Assembly (NCBI GenBank): GCA_002358905.1
Contig: DEPT01000017.1
Coordinates: forward strand, 1 to 64,000
Reading direction: 5' to 3'
Source of the DNA: Akkermansiaceae bacterium UBA3385
Lineage (GTDB): Bacteria > Verrucomicrobiota > Verrucomicrobiia > Verrucomicrobiales > Akkermansiaceae
Length of the DNA stretch: 64,000 nt
Both the position numbers and the translations under genes were made by a program. How positions within the stretch are numbered: the stretch's first letter is position 1; every line of letters begins with the position of its first letter. The notes under the pieces are model-generated. The model was not told the DNA's origin. It saw only the letters and a program-made list of their open reading frames with translations, and did no database searches. This document shows, piece by piece, positions 8,859 through 16,999 of the stretch.

Positions 8859-8969
8859 GGGGTGGATGGCGAAAAAATGAAAAACGCCCAAAAGACCCAT
8901 CTTAAACCCTCTGGCCGATTTTACAAAGCGCTTATAGATAAGTTTTTAAGCTTTTCTTGTTTTTATCTG
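8859..8969. other. AT-rich stretch without a recognised gene
   Basis: Between the Abi_2 leader promoter and repeat copy 2 I see no supported gene. A 68-codon frame here has no family features and crosses the repeat. Confidence 0.4.
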
Positions 8970-9001
8970 TGTCCTCGGAGACGTACCCTTCTCAAAGGGT
9001 A
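8970..9001 (+). repeat. Exact 32-bp direct repeat, copy 2
   Basis: Identical to 6562-6593. The two copies enclose 2.4 kb that holds only the HNH gene, the Abi_2 gene and its leader RNA. Confidence 0.9.
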
Positions 9002-9003
9002 TT

Positions 9004-9038
9004 CCAACCAAGATTTCGATGAGAAGTCTTGGTTTTTT
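9004..9038 (+). terminator. Terminator-like hairpin after repeat copy 2
   Basis: Stem ACCAAGA/TCTTGGT, continued inward by TTC/GAA across a T-G wobble, with a GATGA loop and followed by TTTTTT. No plus-strand gene precedes it directly, so it probably belongs to the repeat unit. Confidence 0.65.
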
Positions 9039-9151
9039 GTTTAATAAATCCGACATCTCACCTATCTGATGAAACACATCTACCTTCTGTTGTTGTGCTG
9101 TTGTATCTTCGGGGTCAACCCCAAATCCCTGAGCCCTCTCATTGTTCGAGG

Positions 9152-9200
9152 TATGGGGCGTCAGTCCTGAGAACACAAGCGGTGAGGGGCTGACGCCCCT
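9152..9200 (+). repeat. Dispersed palindromic repeat, divergent member
   Basis: GGGGCGTCAG pairs with CTGACGCCCC across 27 nt. Its interior (AGTCCTGAGAACACA, GGTGAGGGGCTGA) resembles the element at 61187-61235. The rest of 9,039-9,256 contains no supported gene. Confidence 0.5.
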
Positions 9201-9256
9201 TAGCTCCAACAAAAACAGTAACCCAGCAAACTGCCTTAAAATACCGCAGAAAACCC

Positions 9257-9283
9257 GCATATTTAGAAAAGTTCTAAATATGC
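9257..9283 (+). promoter_or_regulatory. Perfect 12-bp inverted repeat upstream of leuA
   Basis: GCATATTTAGAA and TTCTAAATATGC flank AAG with no mismatch. It ends 12 nt before the leuA -35 box and has no T-run, so it suits a dimeric regulator better than a terminator. Confidence 0.55.
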
Positions 9284-9295
9284 CGTATAATCGGC

Positions 9296-9323
9296 TTGAT
9301 TTTGTGCGGGGAATCTGTATAGT
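9296..9323 (+). promoter_or_regulatory. Predicted leuA promoter
   Basis: TTGATT (9296-9301), 16 nt, TATAGT (9318-9323). The predicted start lies about 29 nt before the leuA ATG. Confidence 0.6.
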
Positions 9324-9358
9324 GAAGTTTCCGTTAACCAACCATAGAAACGTCTAGT

Positions 9359-10918
9359 ATGAGCGACAAAGTATTATTCTTCGACACCACGCTTCGCGAT
9401 GGTGAACAGTGTCCCGGAGCTTCGATGAATCTCCGTCAGAAGCTGGAGGTAGCGCGTCAGCTCGAAAAGCTAGGCGTGGATATCATTGAGGCCGGCTTCC
9501 CCTGCATTTCCGATGGCGACTTCGAGGCCGTGTTTACCATTGCCAACACGGTGAAGAAGTGCCGCATTGCCGGTCTGGCCCGCTGCGTGGAAAACGATAT
9601 CCGCCGTGCGGCCGCTGCAGTTGCTCCTGCCGGCGAGCGTGGTCGCATTCACACCTTCCTGGCTACCAGCCCGCTGCACCGTGAGTTCAAGCTCAAGAAG
9701 AGCAAGGAGGAAATCATCGAGATGGCCGTGGCTGGCGTGAAGCTTGCCAAGAGCCTGGTGAATGATGTGGAATTCTCCGCCGAGGACGCCAGCCGCACCG
9801 AGCACGACTACCTTGCCCAGGTGGTGGAGGCTGTCATTGAGGCTGGTGCCACCACGGTGAACCTGCCGGATACCGTGGGTTTCACTACGCCGCAGGAATA
9901 CATTGCCATGATTGACTATGTGGTCAAAAATGTAAAGAATATCGACAAGGCTGTCATTTCCGTGCACTGCCACAATGACATCGGCCTGGCTGTGGCTAAC
10001 TCCCTGGCCGCTGTGACTGCCGGTGCCCGCCAGGTGGAAGGCACCATCAACGGTATCGGCGAGCGTGCCGGTAACGCCGCCATTGAGGAAGTGGCCATGG
10101 CTCTCTCTACGCGTCCGGATGCTTTCGGCTTTGCCGCCGGCGAGAAGCCGCACAACCTTGAAACCCGCGAAATCGTCAAAACCAGCCGCGTGGTGGCCAG
10201 CATGAGCGGCCTTTCCGTGCAGCGCTCCAAGGCCATTGTGGGAGAAAATGCCTTTGCCCACAGCTCGGGCATTCACCAGCACGGCATTCTGGCCAAGCGT
10301 GAGACCTACGAGGTTATCGACCCCGCCGAAGTGGGCTGGGGCGAAACCGAGCTTCCGCTCACCAAGCACTCCGGCCGCGCTGCGGTGAAGGCTCGTCTGG
10401 AGAAGCTGGGCTATAATCTTTCTGACAGCGAAATTACCCACGTGTTTGAGCGTTTCAAGAAGGTGGGCGACAGCAAGAAGTTCGTGTACGATGACGACCT
10501 GGCCTCCCTCGTGAACGACTCGCTCGATACCTGCGACGGCACCTGGAAGATGGTGGACATCCAGTTCGTGGCCGGCTCTGCCGCCCGTCCCACTGCCACC
10601 GTGCAGCTGGAGAAGGATGGCAAGCTCTACATGGACTGCGCCATTGGCAACGGCCCGGTGAACGCCTGCTTCAAGGCGATTGACCGAATCACAAAGAGCA
10701 AGGGCTCTCTGGTGGATTACAATGTGCGCTCCACCTCCATTGGTCAGGATGCCCTGGGTGAAGTGACGGTGAAGGTGCAGTTCGGTGCCTGTGAGTGCAA
10801 GCCTGTTTCCGGCAAGGGTGCCGCTACGGACGTTATCGAAGCTTCCGCCCGTGCTTACCTGAATGCCGTGAACCGCAACATCTCCCTCGAAGCACTTGCC
10901 GCCGCTACGCAGGCCTGA
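9359..10918 (+). CDS. leuA: 2-isopropylmalate synthase
   Basis: A 519-residue enzyme that condenses acetyl-CoA with 2-oxoisovalerate, the first committed step of leucine synthesis. The N-terminus carries the DRE-TIM signature FDTTLRDGEQCPGASM; metal and substrate residues are seen in ISVHCHNDIGLAVANSLAA and GTINGIGERAGNAAIEE, and HSSGIHQHGIL follows. The C-terminal third is the LeuA allosteric domain (VDIQFVAGSAARPTATVQL, DALGEVTVKVQF), so leucine feedback is expected. Length is normal. The usual S of DGEQSPG is C here. The ATG at 9359 starts the conserved part directly. It has its own promoter and an upstream palindrome. Confidence 0.97.
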   Translation: MSDKVLFFDTTLRDGEQCPGASMNLRQKLEVARQLEKLGVDIIEAGFPCISDGDFEAVFTIANTVKKCRIAGLARCVENDIRRAAAAVAPAGERGRIHTFLATSPLHREFKLKKSKEEIIEMAVAGVKLAKSLVNDVEFSAEDASRTEHDYLAQVVEAVIEAGATTVNLPDTVGFTTPQEYIAMIDYVVKNVKNIDKAVISVHCHNDIGLAVANSLAAVTAGARQVEGTINGIGERAGNAAIEEVAMALSTRPDAFGFAAGEKPHNLETREIVKTSRVVASMSGLSVQRSKAIVGENAFAHSSGIHQHGILAKRETYEVIDPAEVGWGETELPLTKHSGRAAVKARLEKLGYNLSDSEITHVFERFKKVGDSKKFVYDDDLASLVNDSLDTCDGTWKMVDIQFVAGSAARPTATVQLEKDGKLYMDCAIGNGPVNACFKAIDRITKSKGSLVDYNVRSTSIGQDALGEVTVKVQFGACECKPVSGKGAATDVIEASARAYLNAVNRNISLEALAAATQA

Positions 10919-10964
10919 GAGTGACTAATCAATAGTCATTCGTCAATAGTCAATTGTCAATCCC

Positions 10965-11615
10965 ATGGATGCTCCTATTCGTATTATCGTCGGCCTGGGG
11001 AATCCGGGCCGCGATTATGCTGAGACCCGCCACAATGTGGGTTTCATGGTGCTGGACCGCCTGGCGCGTCGATTCGGGGCTGAGTGGAAACTCGACAAAG
11101 CGCGCAAGGGCGAGCTGGCCGCCGGTCCGGGGGTGCTGCTTATCAAGCCGACGACCTTCATGAATCTCAGCGGAGAATGCGTGGGCCCCATCATGCGCTA
11201 CTACAAGTTCTCCCCTGAGCAGGTGCTGGTCATTTACGATGATATTTCCTTCCCCGTGGGTACCATGAAATTGCGCTCCAGCGGCTCTGCCGGCGGTCAC
11301 AATGGCATGAAATCCCTCATTGCCCACCTGGGTGGCGAGAAGTTTCCGCGCATCCGCGTGGGAATCGGCGCCCCCGGGCAGAAGGAAATGGTGGGCCACG
11401 TGCTGGGCAAGTTCGCGCCGGATGAACGCCCGCAGCTGGAAGACTGCCTGGCCAGGGCGGAGGAAGCCACGGTCATGATGATGCGCGAGGGATTCCAGGC
11501 TGCCGCCAACAAGTTCAACGTGAAGAAGGAAAAGAAGCCCCGCAAGAAGACCGAGGCTCCTGCGGAGGAATCCGCCGAAACAACACCTGAACCACAGCAA
11601 ACAGAAAACGCATGA
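10965..11615 (+). CDS. pth: Peptidyl-tRNA hydrolase
   Basis: A 216-residue cytoplasmic enzyme that releases peptides from peptidyl-tRNA shed by stalled ribosomes. Motifs: IVGLGNPGRDYAETRHNVGFMV (substrate Asn and catalytic His), KPTTFMNLSGE, YDDISFPVGTMKLRSSGSAGGHNGMKS. The catalytic body ends near residue 185; a charged tail rich in Lys, Glu, Pro and Ala follows and makes the protein longer than the usual ~190 residues. The next gene, a lipoprotein, overlaps by 4 nt (ATGA), so the two are translationally coupled. Confidence 0.96.
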   Translation: MDAPIRIIVGLGNPGRDYAETRHNVGFMVLDRLARRFGAEWKLDKARKGELAAGPGVLLIKPTTFMNLSGECVGPIMRYYKFSPEQVLVIYDDISFPVGTMKLRSSGSAGGHNGMKSLIAHLGGEKFPRIRVGIGAPGQKEMVGHVLGKFAPDERPQLEDCLARAEEATVMMMREGFQAAANKFNVKKEKKPRKKTEAPAEESAETTPEPQQTENA

Positions 11616-12112
11616 AACGCCCCATGATTTTCCCGCTCATCACCCTGTTGATGGTCGGCTGCATATCCACGCCGACTCAGCAGGCTGAGGAACGTGCCAC
11701 CATGGTGCAAGGTGCTGTGGTGCATGCCTGTGCTGCCAGTGTAGCCGTGATTCGTTTTTCAGATGACGCCGTGTTGTCTTCTTTCTCCATGCCGAAGGAG
11801 ACAGTTGCCGAGCTGAAAGGTCTGCTGGAGCAAGGTCGCCCTTCTGTTTACGAACCGGATTTTGTTTCACCTCCCGCACCTCCCTTAGCGGATATTTATC
11901 TGTGCATCGGGGATATGAAGCTGAATCTGGAATCTGTCTGGTCCGAAAGCCGGGCAGCCAGCGAGCTGGAATGGTTGAGGAAATGCGATGGTGCAGGACG
12001 CCTGGCACCGCAGATTGTGCTGCCGGATGCCGCGTATGAGCGATTCATGGCATTAGATGCCGTTCAGCAAGCGCGTGCAGCATTGAAACGCCTTGAAAAC
12101 GAGTCCCGGTAA
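11612..12112 (+). CDS. Hypothetical lipoprotein coupled to pth
   Basis: A 166-residue protein with a signal peptide and lipobox (LLMVGC, Cys17), hence probably membrane-anchored and facing the periplasm. I recognise no domain; the mature part is mixed alpha/beta in composition and ends in a charged helix. It overlaps pth by 4 nt. It converges with the DUF3592-type gene, and no clear terminator lies in the 38 nt between them. Confidence 0.8.
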   Translation: MKRPMIFPLITLLMVGCISTPTQQAEERATMVQGAVVHACAASVAVIRFSDDAVLSSFSMPKETVAELKGLLEQGRPSVYEPDFVSPPAPPLADIYLCIGDMKLNLESVWSESRAASELEWLRKCDGAGRLAPQIVLPDAAYERFMALDAVQQARAALKRLENESR

Positions 12113-12150
12113 GCAGTCCGGGCAAGGGGATGATTGCCTACGCCTATATA

Positions 12151-12861
12151 TTACCGTCTCCAGCGTTTTCTACGGCGGTATTTCGGGCGCTTGCCGCGGA
12201 TAAGGCGGACAACAGAGAAGATGAGAATGCACGCAGTCACCACCGCACCGCCAGCCACAGCGATGGGCATTAACCAAAGCTCGGCAAAGCGGTTCAGAGT
12301 GCTGCGCTCGGGTGCATCCGGCATATAGAGCACTGGAATATCTGCTCCCAAGCGATTTTCCGGCTTTATATAGCCGCGTTTTCCGAACTGTCTGAAAGAC
12401 ATGAGTGCATTCACCTGACGCCCCCGGAACACCTGACCATCAGTAGTGCGATACTCGTATATCAGGATGAGTTTGGCTCTGCGAGAACGAGTGTAATCGT
12501 GGTCAACAATACGCCCCATGACTGCAATGCCGGAATCGACAAAGGTGCGGCTTTCGGTATACAAACTCCATGCTCCCCAGCCCAGCAGCACCGGCAGCTC
12601 TAGAAACAGCAGAAGCCACAGCGCCACAGCCACGCCGGAATCAGCCTCCTCATCGCAATGCTGTTTCCACGCAGCATAGGCAAACACGCCAAAGAACAGC
12701 ACCCCCAGCTGCGCCAGAACCAGCTTCAGCCCGCTTTCATCCCAGGTGGTGAGCCCCGCCAGCATCCGCCCGCCCTGCCACAGGGTGATACCCAGACAAA
12801 CCAGCGCGAGCACAGCCGTGCACACACTCACAAACCATGGTGAAATCGTATTCCTGCTCAT
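12151..12861 (-). CDS. DUF3592-type membrane protein
   Basis: A 236-residue protein with three N-terminal membrane segments (about residues 10-32, 45-65, 80-102), a soluble extracytoplasmic part, a fourth membrane segment (about 196-220) and a Lys/Arg-rich tail. The soluble part has the DUF3592 pattern AVMGRIVDHDY, LILIYEYRTTDGQVFRG, IPVLYMPDAPERS. The function of the family is unknown. It is transcribed alone on the minus strand. Confidence 0.75.
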   Translation of the reverse strand: MSRNTISPWFVSVCTAVLALVCLGITLWQGGRMLAGLTTWDESGLKLVLAQLGVLFFGVFAYAAWKQHCDEEADSGVAVALWLLLFLELPVLLGWGAWSLYTESRTFVDSGIAVMGRIVDHDYTRSRRAKLILIYEYRTTDGQVFRGRQVNALMSFRQFGKRGYIKPENRLGADIPVLYMPDAPERSTLNRFAELWLMPIAVAGGAVVTACILIFSVVRLIRGKRPKYRRRKRWRR

Positions 12862-12927
12862 AGCACACAGTAGCTTTGATTAGCAATGCCTCTCCTGATA
12901 CAATGGAGTACCCCCTCATTCTATACA

Positions 12928-12966
12928 ACCCCCACACGCTTGTAAATTGAAATATCATGTGGGGGT
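12928..12966 (+). other. Inverted repeat in the gap between the DUF3592 gene and ilvH
   Basis: ACCCCCACA pairs with TGTGGGGGT across a 21-nt spacer, with no T-run. It may be a regulatory hairpin or operator. The rest of this ~300-nt gap holds only the ilvH promoter. Confidence 0.4.
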
Positions 12967-13103
12967 GCCTTAATTCATGCGTGCAATTTGTCAAGCGGTC
13001 TGCGGGACACGGTCTGATTATGCCCATGTGTTATACTCTGTGCCTCTGAAGCCTCATTTCGCTACACCGTCGAAAATACTGTGCCAGCAGGATAAGTTAC
13101 TGC

Positions 13104-13132
13104 TTGACGCCGAGCGCGGATTCATGTATTCT
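13104..13132 (+). promoter_or_regulatory. Predicted ilvH promoter
   Basis: TTGACG (13104-13109), 17 nt, TATTCT (13127-13132). The predicted start is about 20 nt before the ATG. Confidence 0.65.
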
Positions 13133-13158
13133 CTAACCCGATTACACCCCCACACATT

Positions 13159-13650
13159 ATGCCGATTAACAAACCGATCAATACCATCTCCGTGCTCGTG
13201 GAAAACAAGTTTGGTGTGCTTTCCCGCGTAGCAGGTCTGTTCTCCGGTCGCGGCTATAACATCCACTCCCTCAACGTGGCCCCCTGCGAGGACCCCAAGT
13301 TCTCCCGCATGACCATCGATGTGAAGGAGGACAATGAGAAGCTCGACCAGGTTATCAAGCAGCTCAGCAAACTGGTGAATGTGGTAGAGGTGATCGACTT
13401 CCGCAACGAACCCACGTTCTACCGAGAAATCGTGCTCGTGCGCGTTCGCTTTGGCGAGCACAAGACCGCCATCCTCCAGCTTTGCGATATGTTCCGTGCC
13501 CAGGTGATTGATGCCACCCGCGAGATGCTCACCATCGAAATCTCCGGTGGGGCCTTCCGCCTGAACCGCTTCCTCGACCTCATGAGCGATTACGATGTGG
13601 ACATGGTGACCCGCTCCGGCAAGATTGCTGTGGTGAAACCGCGTTCCTGA
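13159..13650 (+). CDS. ilvH: Acetolactate synthase regulatory (small) subunit
   Basis: A 163-residue ACT-domain protein that stimulates the catalytic large subunit and confers valine feedback inhibition in branched-chain amino acid synthesis. The ACT domain is plain: NTISVLVENKFGVLSRVAGLFSGRGYNIHSLNVAP, then SRMTIDV. The C-terminal half (VLVRVRF, AQVIDATREMLTIEISG, FLDLM) is the standard extension. The large subunit gene is not adjacent. A terminator follows. Confidence 0.96.
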   Translation: MPINKPINTISVLVENKFGVLSRVAGLFSGRGYNIHSLNVAPCEDPKFSRMTIDVKEDNEKLDQVIKQLSKLVNVVEVIDFRNEPTFYREIVLVRVRFGEHKTAILQLCDMFRAQVIDATREMLTIEISGGAFRLNRFLDLMSDYDVDMVTRSGKIAVVKPRS

Positions 13651-13678
13651 AAACTTTTCTTCAATTATCTTAACTCTA

Positions 13679-13715
13679 ATCACCGGCAAGGTAAGGCACT
13701 TTGCCGGTGATTTTT
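13679..13715 (+). terminator. Terminator of ilvH
   Basis: ATCACCGGCAA pairs with TTGCCGGTGAT and is followed by TTTT; it ends about 10 nt before the next ATG. Confidence 0.8.
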
Positions 13716-13725
13716 ATAACAGAAT

Positions 13726-14235
13726 ATGGCAATAGAATCTTTTGGCGACGTGCTGCCGCAGTTGAATGAACCGTCTTTTATAGCGGCCAGCGCCGATATC
13801 ATCGGGCGAGTGACCCTGCACCCGGATTCCAATGTGTGGTACAATACCACGATTCGGGGAGATGTTTCCCCCATTGAAATCGGGGAGGGAAGCAATGTGC
13901 AGGATAACTGCTGTCTGCATGTGGATTATGACCATGGCTGCACCCTGGGAAAATATGTGACTGTGGGGCACAGTGTGACCTTGCATGCCTGTATTGTTGA
14001 GGATGCCTGCCTCATCGGCATGGGGGCGGTGGTGCTGGATGGCGCCGTGGTGGGGCATGGCTCCATTGTGGGTGCGCACGCGCTGGTGACCAAGGGTACC
14101 ATCATTCCGCCGCACAGCCTGGTGCTGGGGTCTCCTGCAAAGGTGGTGAAGCAGCTGCCGCCGGAGACCGAGCAGGCCAACATTGACCACGCCAGGGATT
14201 ATGTGCGCCTGGCCCGGGAATATGCTGCGCGTTAA
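13726..14235 (+). CDS. Gamma-carbonic-anhydrase-like hexapeptide protein
   Basis: A 169-residue left-handed beta-helix protein of the YrdA/PaaY/gamma-carbonic anhydrase group. Family marks: VWYNTTIRGDVSPIEIGEGSNVQDNCCLH, then VTVGHSVTLHACIVEDACLIGMGAVVLDGAVVG, and GSPAKVVKQL near the end. The three zinc-ligand histidines are at the LH, GH and LH positions. The real substrate of this group is often unknown, so carbonic anhydrase activity is not assured. It lies close behind the ilvH terminator, so it may use read-through or a short promoter. Confidence 0.9.
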   Translation: MAIESFGDVLPQLNEPSFIAASADIIGRVTLHPDSNVWYNTTIRGDVSPIEIGEGSNVQDNCCLHVDYDHGCTLGKYVTVGHSVTLHACIVEDACLIGMGAVVLDGAVVGHGSIVGAHALVTKGTIIPPHSLVLGSPAKVVKQLPPETEQANIDHARDYVRLAREYAAR

Positions 14236-14383
14236 CGCCGCAATTCAGATGAATGGCGTTTCTGCGGGCATGCCTGTCTGCCAGGAAAGGGATATGTCGG
14301 GCTGTACTTGCCCGGCATATTGCCATCTGGTGAAATATTCTCCGGGGCACAAGAGAACGTAAAGAAGATTACTTGCTTTAGAC

Positions 14384-14412
14384 TTGCGTGCGGGGAGGGG
14401 CAGGTGTAGAAT
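14384..14412 (+). promoter_or_regulatory. Predicted promoter of the M20 peptidase, leaderless layout
   Basis: TTGCGT (14384-14389), 17 nt, TAGAAT (14407-14412). Only six bases separate the -10 box from the ATG at 14419. Confidence 0.55.
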
Positions 14413-14418
14413 GCTGGC

Positions 14419-15759
14419 ATGTCCCGAATCGATGACCTTTTTGCATTTTTGAGCATTCCTAGTGTGTCTGCCCAGGCCGAGCATGCTGCCGATGTAGAGC
14501 GTTGCGCGGATTTCCTGGTGAATAAGCTCACAGGAATGGGCTTTTCCGCAACAAAGTACCTGACCGATATTCACCCGATTGTGGTGGCCCACAGCCCGAA
14601 GGTGGAAGGCGCACCCACAGTTCTGATTTATGGGCACTACGATGTGATGCCGGTAGACCCCATCAGTGAGTGGAAGAGTGCTCCGTTCAAGCCGGAAATC
14701 CGCGATGGACGCGTGTACGCCCGCGGTGCTTCCGATGATAAGGGCGAGATTATGGCTATGATTCTGGCAGCCGAGGAAGTGATGGCTGAGGACGGCGCCC
14801 TGCCGCTGAATATCACCTACCTTTTCGAGGGCGAGGAGGAGCGCGGTTCTACCAGCCTGTATGAGTTCATGAAGCGCCCTGATGCCAGGGAAATGCTGGC
14901 ATGTGATGTGATTGTAGTGAGCGATACAGGCATGGCCGCCGTGGATATTCCTTCTTTCTCATACGGGCTGAAGGGACTGTGCTGTTTTGAACTGGAGGTC
15001 TCTGCACCTGCTATGGACCTGCACTCCGGCATTTTTGGCGGAGCTGTGGCAAACCCCATTACCACGCTGTGCGAGATGATTGCCAGCACGCATGATGCTG
15101 ATAACCATGTGAGCATAGAGGGGTTCTACGATGGTGTGATGGAAATCCAGGATTGGGAGCGCGAAAGCTGGCGCCGTGTGCCTGGTATGAGCAATGCCGA
15201 GCTGGCAGAGCTTACCGGAGTGCCCGAACTGCGCACGGAGACTGGCTTTACCGGCGCTGAATGTGTCTACGCCCGCCCCACGTTTGAGCTGAATGGTATT
15301 TCCGGTGGTTATGAGGGTGAAGGCTCCAAGACGGTCATTCCGACCCACGCCATTGCCAAGATGAGCTGCCGCCTGGTGCCCGGCCAGGTGCCTGAGGAGG
15401 TGATGAAGAAGGTGGAGGCTCACTTTGTGAAGGTGTGCCCACCCAGCGTGCGTATGAAGTTTACACCGCAGCACACTGGAGAGGCTTACCTGAGCGACCC
15501 GAATTCAGCTTTCGGCAAGGCTGCCCAGCAGGCGCAGGAGATGACATTCGGCAACAAGCCGGTACTGGTGCGCGAGGGCGGTTCCATTCCGATTATTGCC
15601 GAAGTATCCAAGGTGCTGGGCAAGGATGCGCTCTTCCTCGGCCTTGACCTGCCGGATGCCCGTATCCACTCGCCGAATGAAAATATGCGCGTGGAGATTT
15701 TCGAAAAGGGTATCGAAATGGGCAAGAACATGATTCGCCTTATGGCAAAAGCTCAGTAA
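14419..15759 (+). CDS. M20-family metallopeptidase (dipeptidase type)
   Basis: A 446-residue zinc peptidase. Metal-binding motifs appear in order: LIYGHYDVMPVDP (about residue 72), ARGASDDKGE, LFEGEEERGS, VSDTGM, then the dimerisation insert (LEVSAPAMDLHSG) and a C-terminal metal His in LPDARIHSPNE. The sequence fits the cytosolic nonspecific dipeptidase/CNDP-like branch rather than DapE or ArgE. It has no signal peptide. The ABC ATPase gene begins immediately after its stop codon, so the two are co-transcribed; peptide turnover linked to a transporter is possible but unproven. Confidence 0.93.
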   Translation: MSRIDDLFAFLSIPSVSAQAEHAADVERCADFLVNKLTGMGFSATKYLTDIHPIVVAHSPKVEGAPTVLIYGHYDVMPVDPISEWKSAPFKPEIRDGRVYARGASDDKGEIMAMILAAEEVMAEDGALPLNITYLFEGEEERGSTSLYEFMKRPDAREMLACDVIVVSDTGMAAVDIPSFSYGLKGLCCFELEVSAPAMDLHSGIFGGAVANPITTLCEMIASTHDADNHVSIEGFYDGVMEIQDWERESWRRVPGMSNAELAELTGVPELRTETGFTGAECVYARPTFELNGISGGYEGEGSKTVIPTHAIAKMSCRLVPGQVPEEVMKKVEAHFVKVCPPSVRMKFTPQHTGEAYLSDPNSAFGKAAQQAQEMTFGNKPVLVREGGSIPIIAEVSKVLGKDALFLGLDLPDARIHSPNENMRVEIFEKGIEMGKNMIRLMAKAQ

Positions 15760-16608
15760 ATGGATGCCGTTTCCATAACCGATGTACACAAGAGCTTCCC
15801 CGGCCACTGGGGCAGGGGGGGCGTGTATGCGGTGAAAGGCGTGAGCCTGCGTATTCCGGAAGGCGGAGTGTACGGCCTTATAGGTCCGAACGGAAGCGGT
15901 AAGAGCACGGTGATGAAGCTGCTGGTAGGCCTTCTGGCTCCGGATGCCGGGAATTGCGAGGTGTTCGGGTTGCCGGCCACGGCCACTGTTAACCGCCGCG
16001 AAATTGGCTTCCTGCCGGAAAATCCGTACTTCTACAAGTTTCTGACGGGTGAGGAAACGGTGCGTTTCTATGGCCGCCTTTGCGGACTTCGTGGCGCAGC
16101 GCTCAAGGCCCGCACGGCAGAACTACTCGAACTGGTGGGGCTTACAGAGGCCAAGGACCGCCGCTTGCGTGGATATTCCAAAGGTATGCTGCAGCGTATA
16201 GGTCTGGCTCAGGCGCTGGTGCAGAATCCTCGCTTACTTGTGCTGGATGAACCTACGGCCGGTGTGGATCCCATCGGCTCCCGCACGATTCGGGATATTA
16301 TATTGAATATCAAGAAACAGGGGGTGACGGTGTTCCTGTGTTCCCACCTTCTGGAACAGGTGCAGGAAATATGTGACCGGGTGGGGGTGCTCTACCAGGG
16401 CTGTCTTATTGCAGAAGGCACTATGGATGAGCTGACTCGCGATGACCGGCACAGCGAAATCACGCTCAATAATCCCAGCCCTGAACTGCTGGAGCAGATT
16501 CGTCTGCTGGCGGGGGATGCCTGGCAGGAATGCCGCCCCGCCCGCGATTCCCTGGAAACGGTTTTCCTGCGTGGAATCCAGGCTAAGCTGCGCGAGCAGG
16601 GAAAATAA
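15760..16608 (+). CDS. ABC transporter ATP-binding protein
   Basis: A 282-residue nucleotide-binding subunit. Walker A is GLIGPNGSGKST (about residues 39-50), signature LRGYSKGMLQRIGLAQAL, Walker B LLVLDEPTAGVDP, H-loop LCSHLLEQ. It resembles the CcmA/ABC-2 exporter class. It begins right after the M20 peptidase stop codon. No permease gene is adjacent; the next genes converge on the other strand, so the membrane partner must be encoded elsewhere. Confidence 0.94.
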   Translation: MDAVSITDVHKSFPGHWGRGGVYAVKGVSLRIPEGGVYGLIGPNGSGKSTVMKLLVGLLAPDAGNCEVFGLPATATVNRREIGFLPENPYFYKFLTGEETVRFYGRLCGLRGAALKARTAELLELVGLTEAKDRRLRGYSKGMLQRIGLAQALVQNPRLLVLDEPTAGVDPIGSRTIRDIILNIKKQGVTVFLCSHLLEQVQEICDRVGVLYQGCLIAEGTMDELTRDDRHSEITLNNPSPELLEQIRLLAGDAWQECRPARDSLETVFLRGIQAKLREQGK

Positions 16609-16610
16609 AA

Positions 16611-16994
16611 TCAGAATAAAACGGCAATCTCTTTTACGGCTTTACCCAGTGCGGTGGAACCGTAAAACTTTTCTCGCATCAGGCGAGCGCAGGCGAGTCG
16701 GAAATGGTTCATGGCTGTATCCATTTGCACCAGGTGCCGGTTAAGTTTCTCGTTTGTCATAGGCGGCAGGTGTTCAGCTGCCTGTTGCAGTTCGCGGAAG
16801 CGGGTATGCAGTTTTTTAGGCTCGGTGGTGGCTGTATCAGCGTTCGCTTTATGGGTAACACAATCAAGCAGGGCACTCATGGAGTTGAGTGTCTGCACCA
16901 TGTTTTCAGCCGAATTTGTTGTGCGGATATAGCTTCGGGCTTGCAAGGGGGGCAGGCAGAACATGCACCCAAGCAGTAGCACAAGGAAACTCAT
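16611..16994 (-). CDS. Small secreted protein, paralogue of the upstream gene
   Basis: A 127-residue protein with a signal peptide (FLVLLLGCMFCLPPLQA). The mature part is helical and shares a layout with the preceding protein: a region around a single Cys (LLDCVTHKANAD versus TCLETVKDKASAD), then a Leu/Gln-rich helix (FRELQQAAEHLPP versus MAELQKKAESMPR). The function is not recognised. The two genes are 5 nt apart and form a tandem duplicate pair. Confidence 0.7.
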   Translation of the reverse strand: MSFLVLLLGCMFCLPPLQARSYIRTTNSAENMVQTLNSMSALLDCVTHKANADTATTEPKKLHTRFRELQQAAEHLPPMTNEKLNRHLVQMDTAMNHFRLACARLMREKFYGSTALGKAVKEIAVLF

Positions 16995-16999
16995 GTTTT

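Noticed and set aside
9142..9357. A 71-codon frame just before leuA
   Set aside because: It covers the dispersed repeat, the palindrome and the leuA promoter; no protein features.
12977..13231. An 84-codon frame before ilvH
   Set aside because: It runs across the ilvH promoter and start in another frame.
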